A stretch of DNA of 10,926 nucleotides from CAJXCL01 sp036011265 (GCA_036011265.1 DASCNB010000161.1:1-10926), one strand, 5' to 3'; positions 1 through 7,153 are shown, counted from the first letter of the stretch. Translations and numbers: made by a program. Notes: a model not told the origin generated them from the sequence alone.

Positions 1-11
1 CTTCAAAGCAT

Positions 12-37
12 CAAACAACCATCCCTTTAATTGTTTG
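12..37. repeat. Short inverted repeat near window start
   Basis: A perfect 7-bp inverted repeat (CAAACAA at 12-18, TTGTTTG at 31-37) encloses a 12-base loop. It could be the tail of a terminator for a gene left of the window, but no T-run follows, so this is weak. The rest of bases 1-160 is A+T-rich, with no supported gene and no convincing promoter. Confidence 0.2.
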
Positions 38-167
38 TAAATCATTGAATTTCATTTATGCCCACAAATACAGAAAATAGGCGAAAAAATAATAATTTTT
101 AGTGTGTTTCGTGGGAAAATAACGCATTACACCGTAAAAGCTTCTCTTTTTGGAAAAATTTTGTTAG

Positions 168-230
168 CACATCGGGCAGGAGCCCATTTGGTTGTGGCTC
201 CGCCACTCTGCGCAAATCTGCGCCCTGCTT
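168..230 (+). repeat. Leader repeat, copy 1, ending at a start codon
   Basis: This non-coding element abuts the ATG at 231 and is closely related to 2141-2193, which abuts the next gene. The block 181-198 matches 2156-2174 with two substitutions and one extra C. CATCGG near the 5' end and CGCCCT near the 3' end are also shared. A hairpin GTGGC-TCC-GCCAC lies at 194-206. Between hairpin and ATG this copy has a tandem TCTGCGC (207-213, 217-223) absent from copy 2. The one-base length difference shifts the reading frame between copies, so the element is not conserved as protein. No Shine-Dalgarno sequence is visible before the ATG. Function is unknown; it may be a shared 5' UTR or a mobile repeat. 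Confidence 0.7.
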
Positions 231-2006
231 ATGAAAATACTTATATTAAATTCAGTTGGAGTTGATGAAAAGGGCTTTATAATGGTCCATTCCCCGAGTC
301 GCTGGTCCCTGGGAGTAAAAAATTTTACTAATTGCGTTTATTATCCCTGGGAACTGGCCTACACATCAGCCCTTTTAAAAAATAAAACCGATCATGAAGT
401 GAAAATGCTTGATGGCGTTCAAAATCGCTGGAACCACGATACCTACCTGGAGAAAATCCATGAAGAAAATCCTGACTTTATTGTCATGGACAGCTCTACC
501 AGAACTATTGAGTCAGACTTAAAATTAGCTGGTGAAGCAAAAAAACGTTGCGGGACCAAAATAATCTTGGCCGGGCAGCATGCCACTGCTTTCCCAGGTG
601 CAATACAGAAAGTGGCTGATTATGTTTGCTTGGGAGAATATGAATATACCGTGCTGGATATAATTAATGAGAAGGAGAGGAAAAATATTCCTGGAATTTA
701 TCCTAACAAAAGAAGGGAGCTGTTGAATATCAATACCCTTCCATTCCCGGAAGACGAGGATATAAGGCGTATAGATTATCACGAGCCTAATTGTGAGTAT
801 AAAGAAATTCAAATGTATGCCTCCCGCGGTTGTCCCAGAAAATGCAGCTATTGTGCTGCAGTGGGCGTTTATTATGACAAGCCGAATTGGAGACCGCGTG
901 ATGTGAAATCAGTTATTCAAGAGATTAAATATTTAAAAAATAAATACCCTGAGATGGATGGAATTTTTTTTGATGAAGAGGTACACAATATAAGCAAAAG
1001 CTTTATCAAAAATCTTACTGATACAATTCGTGAGGAAAAGCTTGATACCTTACATTACAATGCCATGTGTGAATACGCTTCACTTGATGAAGAAATGCTA
1101 ATAAATATGAAAAAAGCGGGCTACTATAAAATACGAATAGGGATTGAAACTGCAAGCCCTGTAATAGCTGAAAAGATGGATCTCAACGGGAAATTCAGAC
1201 CGGATAAATTAAATGAAGTACTTCTAATTGCTCGAAATTTGGGTTTAAAAGTTTATGGAACATTTTTGGTCGGAGCAATAGGTTCTTCTAATGATGAAGA
1301 TAAAAAAACAGTAGATATGATTTATGATTTAACCGAAAAGGGTTTGCTGAACGATCTGCAGATATCTATTTCTACTCCCCAGCCGGGAACCGCGTTTTAT
1401 GATATTGCTGAAAAAAAATCTTTTTTGCTAACAAAAGAGTGGTGGAAATATGATGGGGCAAATTCCCCGGTCATCGAATACCCGGATTATTCTGCCGGGA
1501 AGATTAAAAGTAATTGCAATGAAGCCCTTTCCGCCTATGACAAAGGAAGAGAAAAGTTTAAAAAAGGTTTATTTAAGGAGACCATCTACAAAGGACTGGA
1601 TGGCAAGGGTAGATTTGAAACAATTCTCATAATCAGGTCCGCCCGCTTATGGCAGGTAAATCTGGCTATAGACTTCTTAAAAGATTTTTATGATGTTAAA
1701 ATTGACGCCTTGTCTCAGGATAATATGATTCAGGAATTAAAAGCTAAAAAAGGCGTTGCCGCAGTTTACAACTATGGTGAAGGTTTTTTATCCAAGGAGA
1801 TGTTAAATAATGGGTTACTTGAGAAATTGAAAGAAAATAAATATGGACTGATTGTCCTGCCAATGAATAATAGAAATAAAAAGAGTTATCAAAATGTCAT
1901 TGAAGTAGCAGAATTGATAGGACCCCGGGAAATAATTGGAATATCTGGTGATGGGAATGTTCTTTCTCTTAGCCACAAGGATACCAGGACACAAAAAAAG
2001 ACTTAA
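231..2006 (+). CDS. B12-binding-type radical SAM protein with C-terminal Rossmann-like extension
   Basis: A 591-residue protein. The N-terminal ~150 residues form an alternating strand/helix domain of the type found before B12-dependent radical SAM enzymes (MKILILN at the start, LAGQHAT near 113-119, GEYEYT at 135-140). The radical SAM cluster motif is C201-x3-C205-x2-C208, and the barrel continues through GIETASP (~314-320). This family makes radical methylations or rearrangements and is frequent in lipid and surface-polysaccharide loci. Residues ~461-585 are an extra domain: ILIIRS at 475-480 and a later VLPMNNRN segment suggest a Rossmann-like half resembling GT-B or GT9 folds, which is inference. 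ATG 231 is preferred over the in-frame TTG at 192, because 192 lies inside the leader repeat and ATG gives the expected hydrophobic first strand. The substrate cannot be read from the sequence. Confidence 0.88.
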   Translation: MKILILNSVGVDEKGFIMVHSPSRWSLGVKNFTNCVYYPWELAYTSALLKNKTDHEVKMLDGVQNRWNHDTYLEKIHEENPDFIVMDSSTRTIESDLKLAGEAKKRCGTKIILAGQHATAFPGAIQKVADYVCLGEYEYTVLDIINEKERKNIPGIYPNKRRELLNINTLPFPEDEDIRRIDYHEPNCEYKEIQMYASRGCPRKCSYCAAVGVYYDKPNWRPRDVKSVIQEIKYLKNKYPEMDGIFFDEEVHNISKSFIKNLTDTIREEKLDTLHYNAMCEYASLDEEMLINMKKAGYYKIRIGIETASPVIAEKMDLNGKFRPDKLNEVLLIARNLGLKVYGTFLVGAIGSSNDEDKKTVDMIYDLTEKGLLNDLQISISTPQPGTAFYDIAEKKSFLLTKEWWKYDGANSPVIEYPDYSAGKIKSNCNEALSAYDKGREKFKKGLFKETIYKGLDGKGRFETILIIRSARLWQVNLAIDFLKDFYDVKIDALSQDNMIQELKAKKGVAAVYNYGEGFLSKEMLNNGLLEKLKENKYGLIVLPMNNRNKKSYQNVIEVAELIGPREIIGISGDGNVLSLSHKDTRTQKKT

Positions 2007-2036
2007 ATTCTTAGACGGGATTTATTGGATTTTATT

Positions 2037-2124
2037 AGGCGCTGTTTAGTTTTTATTTTTTAGGCACTGTTTAGCTCTTTCTTTTTACAGTGCCTTATGC
2101 AAAGCACAGCGCCTTATGCAACGC
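2037..2124. repeat. Four-unit nested inverted repeat
   Basis: Two near-identical 25-base units (2037-2061, 2062-2086) are followed by two near-identical 19-base units (2087-2105, 2106-2124). The first unit begins AGGCGCTGT and the second AGGCACTGT. The third begins ACAGTGCCT and the fourth ACAGCGCCT. Outer arms (2037-2045 with 2106-2114) and inner arms (2062-2070 with 2087-2095) are therefore each perfect 9-bp complements. The single base that distinguishes outer from inner is matched on both sides. The structure starts 30 bases after the radical SAM stop codon and ends 16 bases before the leader repeat of the next gene. It may act as a terminator, an RNA processing structure or a repeat-derived element. 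Confidence 0.75.
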
Positions 2125-2140
2125 TTAACAAAGTTTTTTT

Positions 2141-2193
2141 GCTCATCGGAGCGACAGCCCCATTTGATTGCGGCAGCTTGCCGCGCCCTAGCT
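2141..2193 (+). repeat. Leader repeat, copy 2, ending at a start codon
   Basis: This second copy of the element at 168-230 directly abuts the ATG at 2194. Its hairpin is GCGGCA-GCT-TGCCGC at 2170-2184, in the same place as the copy 1 stem. The T-A pair at 195/205 in copy 1 is a C-G pair here (2171/2183), so pairing is kept while sequence changes. The similarity may start slightly further upstream in the T-rich run (2130-2140, compare 156-167). No Shine-Dalgarno sequence is visible before the ATG. Confidence 0.7.
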
Positions 2194-3144
2194 ATGAAAA
2201 AATCTGTAAGCATAATCATTACAAACTGGAATGGAAGAGAATTGTTGGAAGAATGTCTGCCGTCAATAGTAGAAGCTGTAAAGTTTGATAATGATAGAAA
2301 ATACATTGTTCAAGTGGTTGATGATTGCAGTAATGATGACAGCATTCCCTATTTGGAAAAAAACTATCCCGATATCAAATTAATAAAAACTCCTGTAAAC
2401 ATGGGATTTCAAGGCGCTGTGAATTATGGCGCGAAAAATAGTGAATCGGAGTTAATTGCTATTTTAAATAATGATATAAAAATTCATAAAAATACGTTTA
2501 AAATTTTATCGGCTTATTTTGATGAAGAGGATATCTTTGCCGTAACCGGCGCAGTTTTTGGATGGGATAAAAAAACTTTTCTTTATGGAAATCGTGGCGG
2601 TTATTTTAAGGGAGGTCATTTTTATCTGTTTGAAAAGGAAAGATATGATCTTTCTCAAACTCTTTTCGCGTGTGGAGGAGCTTTTATATGCAACCGGATA
2701 AAATTTCTTGAACTAAACGGTTTTGATACTATTTTCCATCCGCTTTATTACGAAGAAATAGACCTGTCCTACAGGGCAATGAAGAGGGGATGGTCTATCC
2801 TGTACGAACCGAAAGCGGTTTTTTACCATAAGGTCCAGTCTACTATCACAAAACAGGAGAGTAAAAAACGGATAGGCTATATATCCGGTAGAAATAACTA
2901 CCTGTTTGTTTGGAAAAATATTACAGACCCGGGGAAAATCATTTCTTATATGATATTTATTCCTTTTTTTCTTGTTAGGGATTTATTGAAAGGGAAAATA
3001 AGATTTTGGATAAGTTTCTTTCTGGCCATAAAAAAAATACCGGAACTTTTACGAAAAAGAAAAATAGAAAAACAATATTTCAAACTAACTGATGAAGAGA
3101 TTTTGTTCGCGGTAAATTCTGGTTATAAATTAAGACGAAAATAG
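2194..3144 (+). CDS. Family 2 glycosyltransferase (rhamnosyltransferase-like)
   Basis: A 316-residue inverting GT-A glycosyltransferase, predicted to add a sugar from a nucleotide donor to a surface glycan at the cytoplasmic membrane face. Visible motifs are the N-terminal SIIITNWNG, the nucleotide-binding VDDCSNDDS (42-50), the metal-binding DxD equivalent NND (92-94), a CGGAF acceptor-loop segment (160-164) and the catalytic-base region EEIDLSYR (187-194). The last ~75 residues contain a hydrophobic stretch (~240-256) followed by a basic helix, probably a membrane-associating tail. ATG 2194 starts exactly at the family's conserved first strand. An in-frame ATG at 2116 would add 26 residues encoded by the repeats and is rejected. 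Donor and acceptor are unknown; the neighbouring radical SAM and LPS genes suggest O-antigen or core-like glycan assembly. Confidence 0.9.
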   Translation: MKKSVSIIITNWNGRELLEECLPSIVEAVKFDNDRKYIVQVVDDCSNDDSIPYLEKNYPDIKLIKTPVNMGFQGAVNYGAKNSESELIAILNNDIKIHKNTFKILSAYFDEEDIFAVTGAVFGWDKKTFLYGNRGGYFKGGHFYLFEKERYDLSQTLFACGGAFICNRIKFLELNGFDTIFHPLYYEEIDLSYRAMKRGWSILYEPKAVFYHKVQSTITKQESKKRIGYISGRNNYLFVWKNITDPGKIISYMIFIPFFLVRDLLKGKIRFWISFFLAIKKIPELLRKRKIEKQYFKLTDEEILFAVNSGYKLRRK

Positions 3145-3233
3145 TCTACAGTCCTTTAATAAAAAAATTTTCCTCCTATGACTTAGATAAAGGAGTGGGC
3201 CAGGGGAGGGAAATAACGGCTTTGGGACAAGGG

Positions 3234-4139
3234 TCATGGATCAAACGTTGCTTTTTCCTGGCCCTTTCTCACAGACTTTTCTCTGTGTTTCCGTTTTATT
3301 TCATTACGCACTGCTTGTTCCGGTTCGTATTCGGAATGTGCCTGACCAAGACCGCTTCGGATACCAATGGCAATCAAAAATTTTCTCCTTAATTCCCGCA
3401 GTGGTTTAGCAATAACGCGATGAGCACGAATCCACCATGGGCGACGACTGGCCCGCTCCATCTCCTCCGGCGTGAACTGGTCCGGTCGGCATGCTCTGAA
3501 ATGCTTTAGGCGATGGTGCTCGTCGGTCTGCTGTAACATACTCAACAACGTACGCATCGGCCAGGAATTACCCGGCCACCAATCCGGCAGGCGGAAACTC
3601 ACCTGAAAATCGATCAGATAAGGCTCGCCGTTATTCCCTACAATGATATTCTCTCGCTTGTGTAAATCCACATACGCGAAGTTATGTCGATGAAGTTTAC
3701 CAAGCAAATCACTAAGCCTTGAAAAAAAATCATCACCGACATACTCGTTTTTCATCAAAGGGTGCCCCTCAACATAATTTCTGGCAACAGCGTTAGGTGC
3801 CGACTTACCTTTGATAGTTACATTGCCGCTGAAGTCAGGAATGTTTGGCGTATCAACCATCTCGGTCAATACACGTGCCTCTCGTCGCGCCAGCATTCGT
3901 CCCAACCATGACATAGGAAACCCAAAAATTGATTGCTGACGGTTAAATTTACAGGTAATTTTACCATTTACTCCTTCGTAAAGCGCTGTGGCTGCCCAGG
4001 AGTCATGCTTAAAAATTTCGATTTGTTTGCAGGCTTTTCCTTTAACTTCAATTTCTAGAGGCGGATCATTTAACCCAAGGGCGCGGAACAAGCCGGGCCT
4101 GGGTCGAACCGGGGTGGAATATTTATTTCTACTAAACAT
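3234..4139 (-). CDS. LPS-kinase/RIO-type kinase-like protein
   Basis: A 301-residue protein with a reduced protein-kinase fold. Candidate residues are an ATP-binding lysine at K64, a helix-C glutamate near E87, the catalytic loop YVDLHKREN (D158, N164) and the metal-binding DFQ (D177) in place of DFG. The catalytic loop has five residues between Asp and Asn instead of the usual four. This resembles the Kdo/heptose kinase (WaaP/KdkA) and RIO-like group, so phosphorylation of an LPS-core sugar is plausible given waaA and GT9 next door; a protein substrate is also possible. The start is supported by AAGGA (complement of 4150-4154), 10 bases upstream of the ATG. The gene runs opposite to its neighbours, and its 3' half is much richer in G+C (39 of 60 bases at 3421-3480), suggesting separate acquisition. 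Confidence 0.78.
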   Translation of the reverse strand: MFSRNKYSTPVRPRPGLFRALGLNDPPLEIEVKGKACKQIEIFKHDSWAATALYEGVNGKITCKFNRQQSIFGFPMSWLGRMLARREARVLTEMVDTPNIPDFSGNVTIKGKSAPNAVARNYVEGHPLMKNEYVGDDFFSRLSDLLGKLHRHNFAYVDLHKRENIIVGNNGEPYLIDFQVSFRLPDWWPGNSWPMRTLLSMLQQTDEHHRLKHFRACRPDQFTPEEMERASRRPWWIRAHRVIAKPLRELRRKFLIAIGIRSGLGQAHSEYEPEQAVRNEIKRKHREKSVRKGQEKATFDP

Positions 4140-4313
4140 TGAAAAGTTATCCTTTAGTTCGGTTCTTAATTTAACCGCCCAATAATAAGGAAATCAAGAT
4201 AAATTATTGATCTTATCATTTAGGATTTTTTTAGTCACCAAAACTGGTAACTTTTTCGCTTTATTATTAACAGATTTACAAAAAAAAGAAATTTTTTCAT
4301 CAAAACTTGCATA

Positions 4314-4331
4314 TGGTATAGTCATATACCA
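4314..4331. promoter_or_regulatory. Palindrome in the divergent intergenic region
   Basis: TGGTATA-GTCA-TATACCA is a perfect 7-bp inverted repeat with a 4-base spacer. It lies between the divergent kinase and GT9 genes in a 245-base A+T-rich gap (4140-4384). Its size and symmetry would suit an operator for a dimeric regulator or a small hairpin in the GT9 leader, which is inference. No clear -35/-10 pair with normal spacing was found for the GT9 operon. Confidence 0.3.
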
Positions 4332-4384
4332 ACAACATACAATAACAGGAAATTTTATCTGTACAACGTTAAATATTAATACCA

Positions 4385-5431
4385 GTGAGGCAGAAAATTA
4401 TTAAAATTAACTGTCCGCCAAAACAAATTCTTCTCATTAAACCGAGTTCTTTAGGCGATATTATTCATGGCCTTCCTGTATTAAAAGCCCTGCACGATAA
4501 ATGGCCTGACGCTAAGATTTCCTGGGTAGCCAAAGACATTTACGCGGATATTCTTCATGGAAATCCTCTTATTGATAGCCTGATACTATTAAAAAAGAGC
4601 TGTCTAACCACTTCGATCCTTTCGTTCAGAAAAAAACTGCATCAAGGAAGTTTTGATCTGGCGGTAGACATGCAGGGGCTTTTCCGAAGCGGTTTGATTG
4701 CATTTTTGTCCGGCGCTGCTATAAGGATTGGGTTCAGCAATGCACGGGAACTTGCTTCTTTATTTTATACACACAAAGTTGATGCCCCTTTGAACCTTCA
4801 TGCTGTAGACCGGAACTTAAAACTGGCTGCTGCATTAGATTGCGAAGTTCAGGATATTAATTTTTCACTCAATTTAAATCCGGAAGACTTAGAGGAAACC
4901 TTAGATTTTCTTCAAGAAAATCAGTTAGGTACAAGAAGACCCCTTGTAACATTCGTTCCAGGAGCGCGGTGGGAGAAGAAACGCTGGCCACCACTTTACT
5001 TTTCCCGATTAGGCGATCTTATAAATAAGGAACTAAGGGCTGGAATAATAGTTGCGGGTAGTAGACAGGAAGAAGGATTGATTCATGAAATTCGCAGTGC
5101 TATGAAAAATTCATCTTCGGAAGCAGCAGGTTTTTCCCTCCGGAAACTGACAGCACTTCTCAGTAAATCAGATGTGGTGGTGACAAACGACTCAGGGCCC
5201 ATGCACATTGCGGCAGCAGTGGGAACGCCTGTTGTAGCCCTCTTCGGCCCTACGGATCCGGTACGAACAGGTCCGTACACTAAAAAACGAATAATAATCC
5301 AGAAAGAAATGGAATGTATTCCTTGCTTTCGGAAACCGTGCAGCCAAAACAGCTTTGAATGCATGAAGTCTATAACGGTTGAGGAAGTATTTGAGGGAGT
5401 AACACAAATTCTGAAAAAAGAACACCAATAA
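4385..5431 (+). CDS. GT9 heptosyltransferase-like glycosyltransferase
   Basis: A 348-residue GT-B enzyme of family GT9 (WaaC/WaaF/WaaQ type), which transfers ADP-heptose or a related sugar to the Kdo-lipid A or inner-core acceptor in the cytoplasm. The N-terminal ILLIKPSSLGDIIHGLPVL carries the catalytic-type aspartate D25. The C-terminal half has the donor-site NDSGPMH (268-274) and FGPTDP (287-292). A Cys cluster (C311, C314, C319, C326) is of the kind often seen in WaaF-like proteins. The N-terminus is closer to WaaC, so the exact subtype is left open. The start is GTG 4385; an in-frame stop lies at 4370-4372, no ATG occurs in the expected place, and no good Shine-Dalgarno sequence is seen. 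It leads the operon with waaA 23 bases downstream. Confidence 0.9.
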   Translation: MRQKIIKINCPPKQILLIKPSSLGDIIHGLPVLKALHDKWPDAKISWVAKDIYADILHGNPLIDSLILLKKSCLTTSILSFRKKLHQGSFDLAVDMQGLFRSGLIAFLSGAAIRIGFSNARELASLFYTHKVDAPLNLHAVDRNLKLAAALDCEVQDINFSLNLNPEDLEETLDFLQENQLGTRRPLVTFVPGARWEKKRWPPLYFSRLGDLINKELRAGIIVAGSRQEEGLIHEIRSAMKNSSSEAAGFSLRKLTALLSKSDVVVTNDSGPMHIAAAVGTPVVALFGPTDPVRTGPYTKKRIIIQKEMECIPCFRKPCSQNSFECMKSITVEEVFEGVTQILKKEHQ

Positions 5432-5454
5432 TTACAGATTTACAGGGTATTAAA

Positions 5455-6801
5455 ATGAGAATAATTGCTTTAATTTTCTATAACATCTTTTTCCCAATTC
5501 TTTTTATTTTCTACCTCCCTGTATTTATCACAAAACTGGTGAAGCGCGGGGATTTTAAAGAAGACTTCTGGGAAAGGTTTGGTTTTTTTTCCGCTTCAAA
5601 AAAGAAAGACCTGAAAAGATTACAAAACCCTATCTGGATACATGCTGTAAGTGTCGGAGAGACTATAGCAGCACTGTCCTTTCTGCGGGGATGGAACAAA
5701 AAAGATCCAGATTTAAATTTTGTACTCTCCACAACAACCAGCACCGCTCAAAAAATCGCGAAAAAGCAATCACCCGCAAACGTAATACCTATTTATTGTC
5801 CTATTGATTTTTTTATCTGTGTCTTGAGTACTCTCAATGCCCTCAAACCCCAAATGCTGATTATTTTTGAAGTAGAAGTATGGCCTAATTTAATAGTTCT
5901 TACCGCATGGAGAAAAATCAAATTAGCCCTGGTCAACTGCCGGATGTCCGATAAATCAGCACAGGGTTACTCCAGACACCGTTGGTTCTTTAATCATATT
6001 TTTTCCAGGTTTTCATTAATTTGCACTCAAACAGAAGAGGACGCTTGTAGAATCAAATCTATCATCGGAGATAAACCTTATATAAAGGTCTGCAATACCA
6101 TGAAATTTGACCAGGTTACGGATTCTCAAAGCGACAGTATTAGTTCGCCGATCGACACAGTTTTCCCCGACAAAAATCGTCTTATCTTTATTGCGGGCAG
6201 CACCCATCCTGGCGAGGAAGTTATTATGGTCAAAGCGTTTAAGTCTCTCGTAGTTGACTTTCCATCCCTCAACTTTATATTAGCTCCTAGACATGCCGAG
6301 CGAACTTATGAGGTAGAGAAAATTCTAAAAAAGGAAGATATGGATTATGTTTTGCTAACAGAATTAAAAGAATCGTTGAAGAATGTCAACAGCGCTATTT
6401 CCAAAGAGATCATCAACCAAGGAAAAGCAAAAAGAAAAGTGTTGCTGGTTAATACGACAGGTGATCTGATGGGTTTGTTTGCCGTTTCTGATATTGTTTT
6501 TATGGGTAAAAGTCTCTGTGGAGTTAAAGGAGGCCATAATATTATTGAGCCGGCAATTTATGGTAAACCAGTTATATTTGGCAGCAATATGGACAATTTT
6601 CGGCAGGTCGTGAAAATTTTTAAAGATAATAAAGCCGCTGTGGAAGTTAAAAATGAACAGGAATTTTGCCGGACTTTACGCCGTCTTCTTAGTGATCCGG
6701 CTGAAAGAGAGTGTCTCAGCAGAATTTCACGAGAAGTAGTAGAGAAGAACCGCGGGGCTATTAATAAGACAATTGATTTGCTGAGGGGAAATAATGATTG
6801 A
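5455..6801 (+). CDS. waaA: 3-deoxy-D-manno-octulosonate (Kdo) transferase
   Basis: A 448-residue GT30 enzyme that adds Kdo from CMP-Kdo to lipid A precursor at the inner membrane. Residues ~3-27 form the N-terminal membrane anchor typical of WaaA. WERFG (39-43) and WIHAVSVGE (61-69) match the family's signature, with E69 at the position of the known catalytic glutamate. The motif FEVEVWPNL, the GSTHPGEE donor-site segment and GGHNIIEPAIYGKPV near the C-terminus complete the family pattern. It is slightly longer than typical (~425 aa), with extra residues around 310-335. ATG 5455 has AGGG (5444-5447) seven bases upstream. It lies 23 bases after the GT9 stop, so the two are probably co-transcribed. 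Mono- or bifunctional Kdo transfer cannot be decided from sequence alone. Confidence 0.95.
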   Translation: MRIIALIFYNIFFPILFIFYLPVFITKLVKRGDFKEDFWERFGFFSASKKKDLKRLQNPIWIHAVSVGETIAALSFLRGWNKKDPDLNFVLSTTTSTAQKIAKKQSPANVIPIYCPIDFFICVLSTLNALKPQMLIIFEVEVWPNLIVLTAWRKIKLALVNCRMSDKSAQGYSRHRWFFNHIFSRFSLICTQTEEDACRIKSIIGDKPYIKVCNTMKFDQVTDSQSDSISSPIDTVFPDKNRLIFIAGSTHPGEEVIMVKAFKSLVVDFPSLNFILAPRHAERTYEVEKILKKEDMDYVLLTELKESLKNVNSAISKEIINQGKAKRKVLLVNTTGDLMGLFAVSDIVFMGKSLCGVKGGHNIIEPAIYGKPVIFGSNMDNFRQVVKIFKDNKAAVEVKNEQEFCRTLRRLLSDPAERECLSRISREVVEKNRGAINKTIDLLRGNND

Positions 6802-6831
6802 CCGCAGAGTACTCAGGGCCACAACCACAAT

Positions 6832-6866
6832 TGAAGCTCCCCGTAGCAAGCTACCGGGAATCTTCA
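6832..6866. repeat. REP-like palindromic element after waaA
   Basis: A 35-base imperfect palindrome sits between the convergent waaA and DUF1858 genes. Outer arms TGAAG (6832-6836) and CTTCA (6862-6866) pair, and an inner stem GTAGC/GCTAC (6843-6847, 6850-6854) is flanked by C-rich and G-rich sides. C6855 interrupts what would otherwise be a longer stem. No T-run follows, so it is not a standard intrinsic terminator, though it could stop or protect both transcripts. Its form resembles interspersed palindromes found in many copies in some planctomycete and Desulfobacterota genomes (recalled knowledge, not checked here). Confidence 0.55.
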
Positions 6867-6878
6867 GTAGTGAAAGGA

Positions 6879-7085
6879 CTATTTCTTTTCTTTGTGGATT
6901 AGTTTATTAATCTCTTTAATAATTACGGAGGAATCTATACCATGCATCATGGCTCCATTTTCTATTGATTCAGCCGTGGCGCCCATGCATCCCATGCATC
7001 CCATATTATATTTCTCAAAAACTTTTATGGCTTCCGGGTAATCACGAAGAACATCATTGATAGATGAGCTTTTTGTGACGTCCAT
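6879..7085 (-). CDS. DUF1858 redox-disulfide domain protein
   Basis: A 68-residue protein consisting of one DUF1858 domain, the type described as a hybrid-cluster-protein-associated redox disulfide domain. It has an N-terminal helix segment (SSINDVLRDYPEAIKVFEKYNM), the redox CxxC pair C30/C33 within GCMGCMG, and the conserved HGID near 48-51. A small soluble cytoplasmic protein is expected; its electron-transfer or disulfide role is known only by family association, and no hybrid cluster protein is in this window. The CxxC region is encoded by a near-perfect 9-bp tandem repeat of CCCATGCAT on the + strand (6982 onward). A weak GTGAG lies shortly upstream of the ATG. It is divergent from rpmB. 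Confidence 0.82.
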   Translation of the reverse strand: MDVTKSSSINDVLRDYPEAIKVFEKYNMGCMGCMGATAESIENGAMMHGIDSSVIIKEINKLIHKEKK

Positions 7086-7111
7086 TTTTACTCACAATAG
7101 AAAATTAGATG

Positions 7112-7140
7112 TTGCCAGAATTTGTATGTTATGTTAGCAT
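7112..7140 (+). promoter_or_regulatory. Candidate sigma-70 type promoter for rpmB
   Basis: TTGCCA (7112-7117; 5 of 6 consensus) is followed after 17 bases by TAGCAT (7135-7140; 4 of 6). Transcription would begin about 40 bases before the rpmB start codon. The call rests on two short boxes only. Confidence 0.35.
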
Positions 7141-7147
7141 TACTTTT

Positions 7148-7153
7148 ATTATA
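7148..7153 (-). promoter_or_regulatory. Candidate -10 box for the DUF1858 gene
   Basis: The complement reads TATAAT, a perfect -10 hexamer, 62 bases upstream of the DUF1858 start codon. The sequence at the expected -35 position (CCTGTA at 17-base spacing) is poor, and such boxes arise by chance in A+T-rich DNA. Confidence 0.2.

Noticed and set aside
192..230. Longer N-terminus of the radical SAM protein from TTG 192
   Set aside because: The segment lies in the leader repeat, and its frame is not conserved in the second copy of the repeat.
525..812. Open frames opposite or out of frame with the main genes (for example 525-812 minus, 5083-5364 minus, 8393-8680 plus)
   Set aside because: They overlap clearly recognised genes and show no family motif of their own.
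2116..2193. Longer N-terminus of the GT2 protein from ATG 2116
   Set aside because: The extra 26 residues are encoded by repeat DNA; the family's first strand begins at ATG 2194.
2118..2200. Possible integron attC site (GCTTAAC at 2122-2128 after a palindromic region)
   Set aside because: No matching GTTRRRY partner follows at the required distance, and no integrase is present in the window.
3197..3264. Inverted repeat GGGCCAGG/CCTGGCCC around the 3' end of the kinase gene
   Set aside because: Eight bases with a 52-base spacer, overlapping coding sequence, with no extension of the arms; could be chance.
5190..5217. Third copy of the leader repeat inside the GT9 gene
   Set aside because: The similarity (GCCCAT then ATTGCGGCAG) is explained by the conserved codons for GPMHIAAA and lacks the rest of the element.
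6982..7003. CCCATGCAT tandem repeat as a regulatory repeat
   Set aside because: It lies in the DUF1858 coding region and is explained by the codons for the repeated Met-Gly-Cys residues around the CxxC motif.
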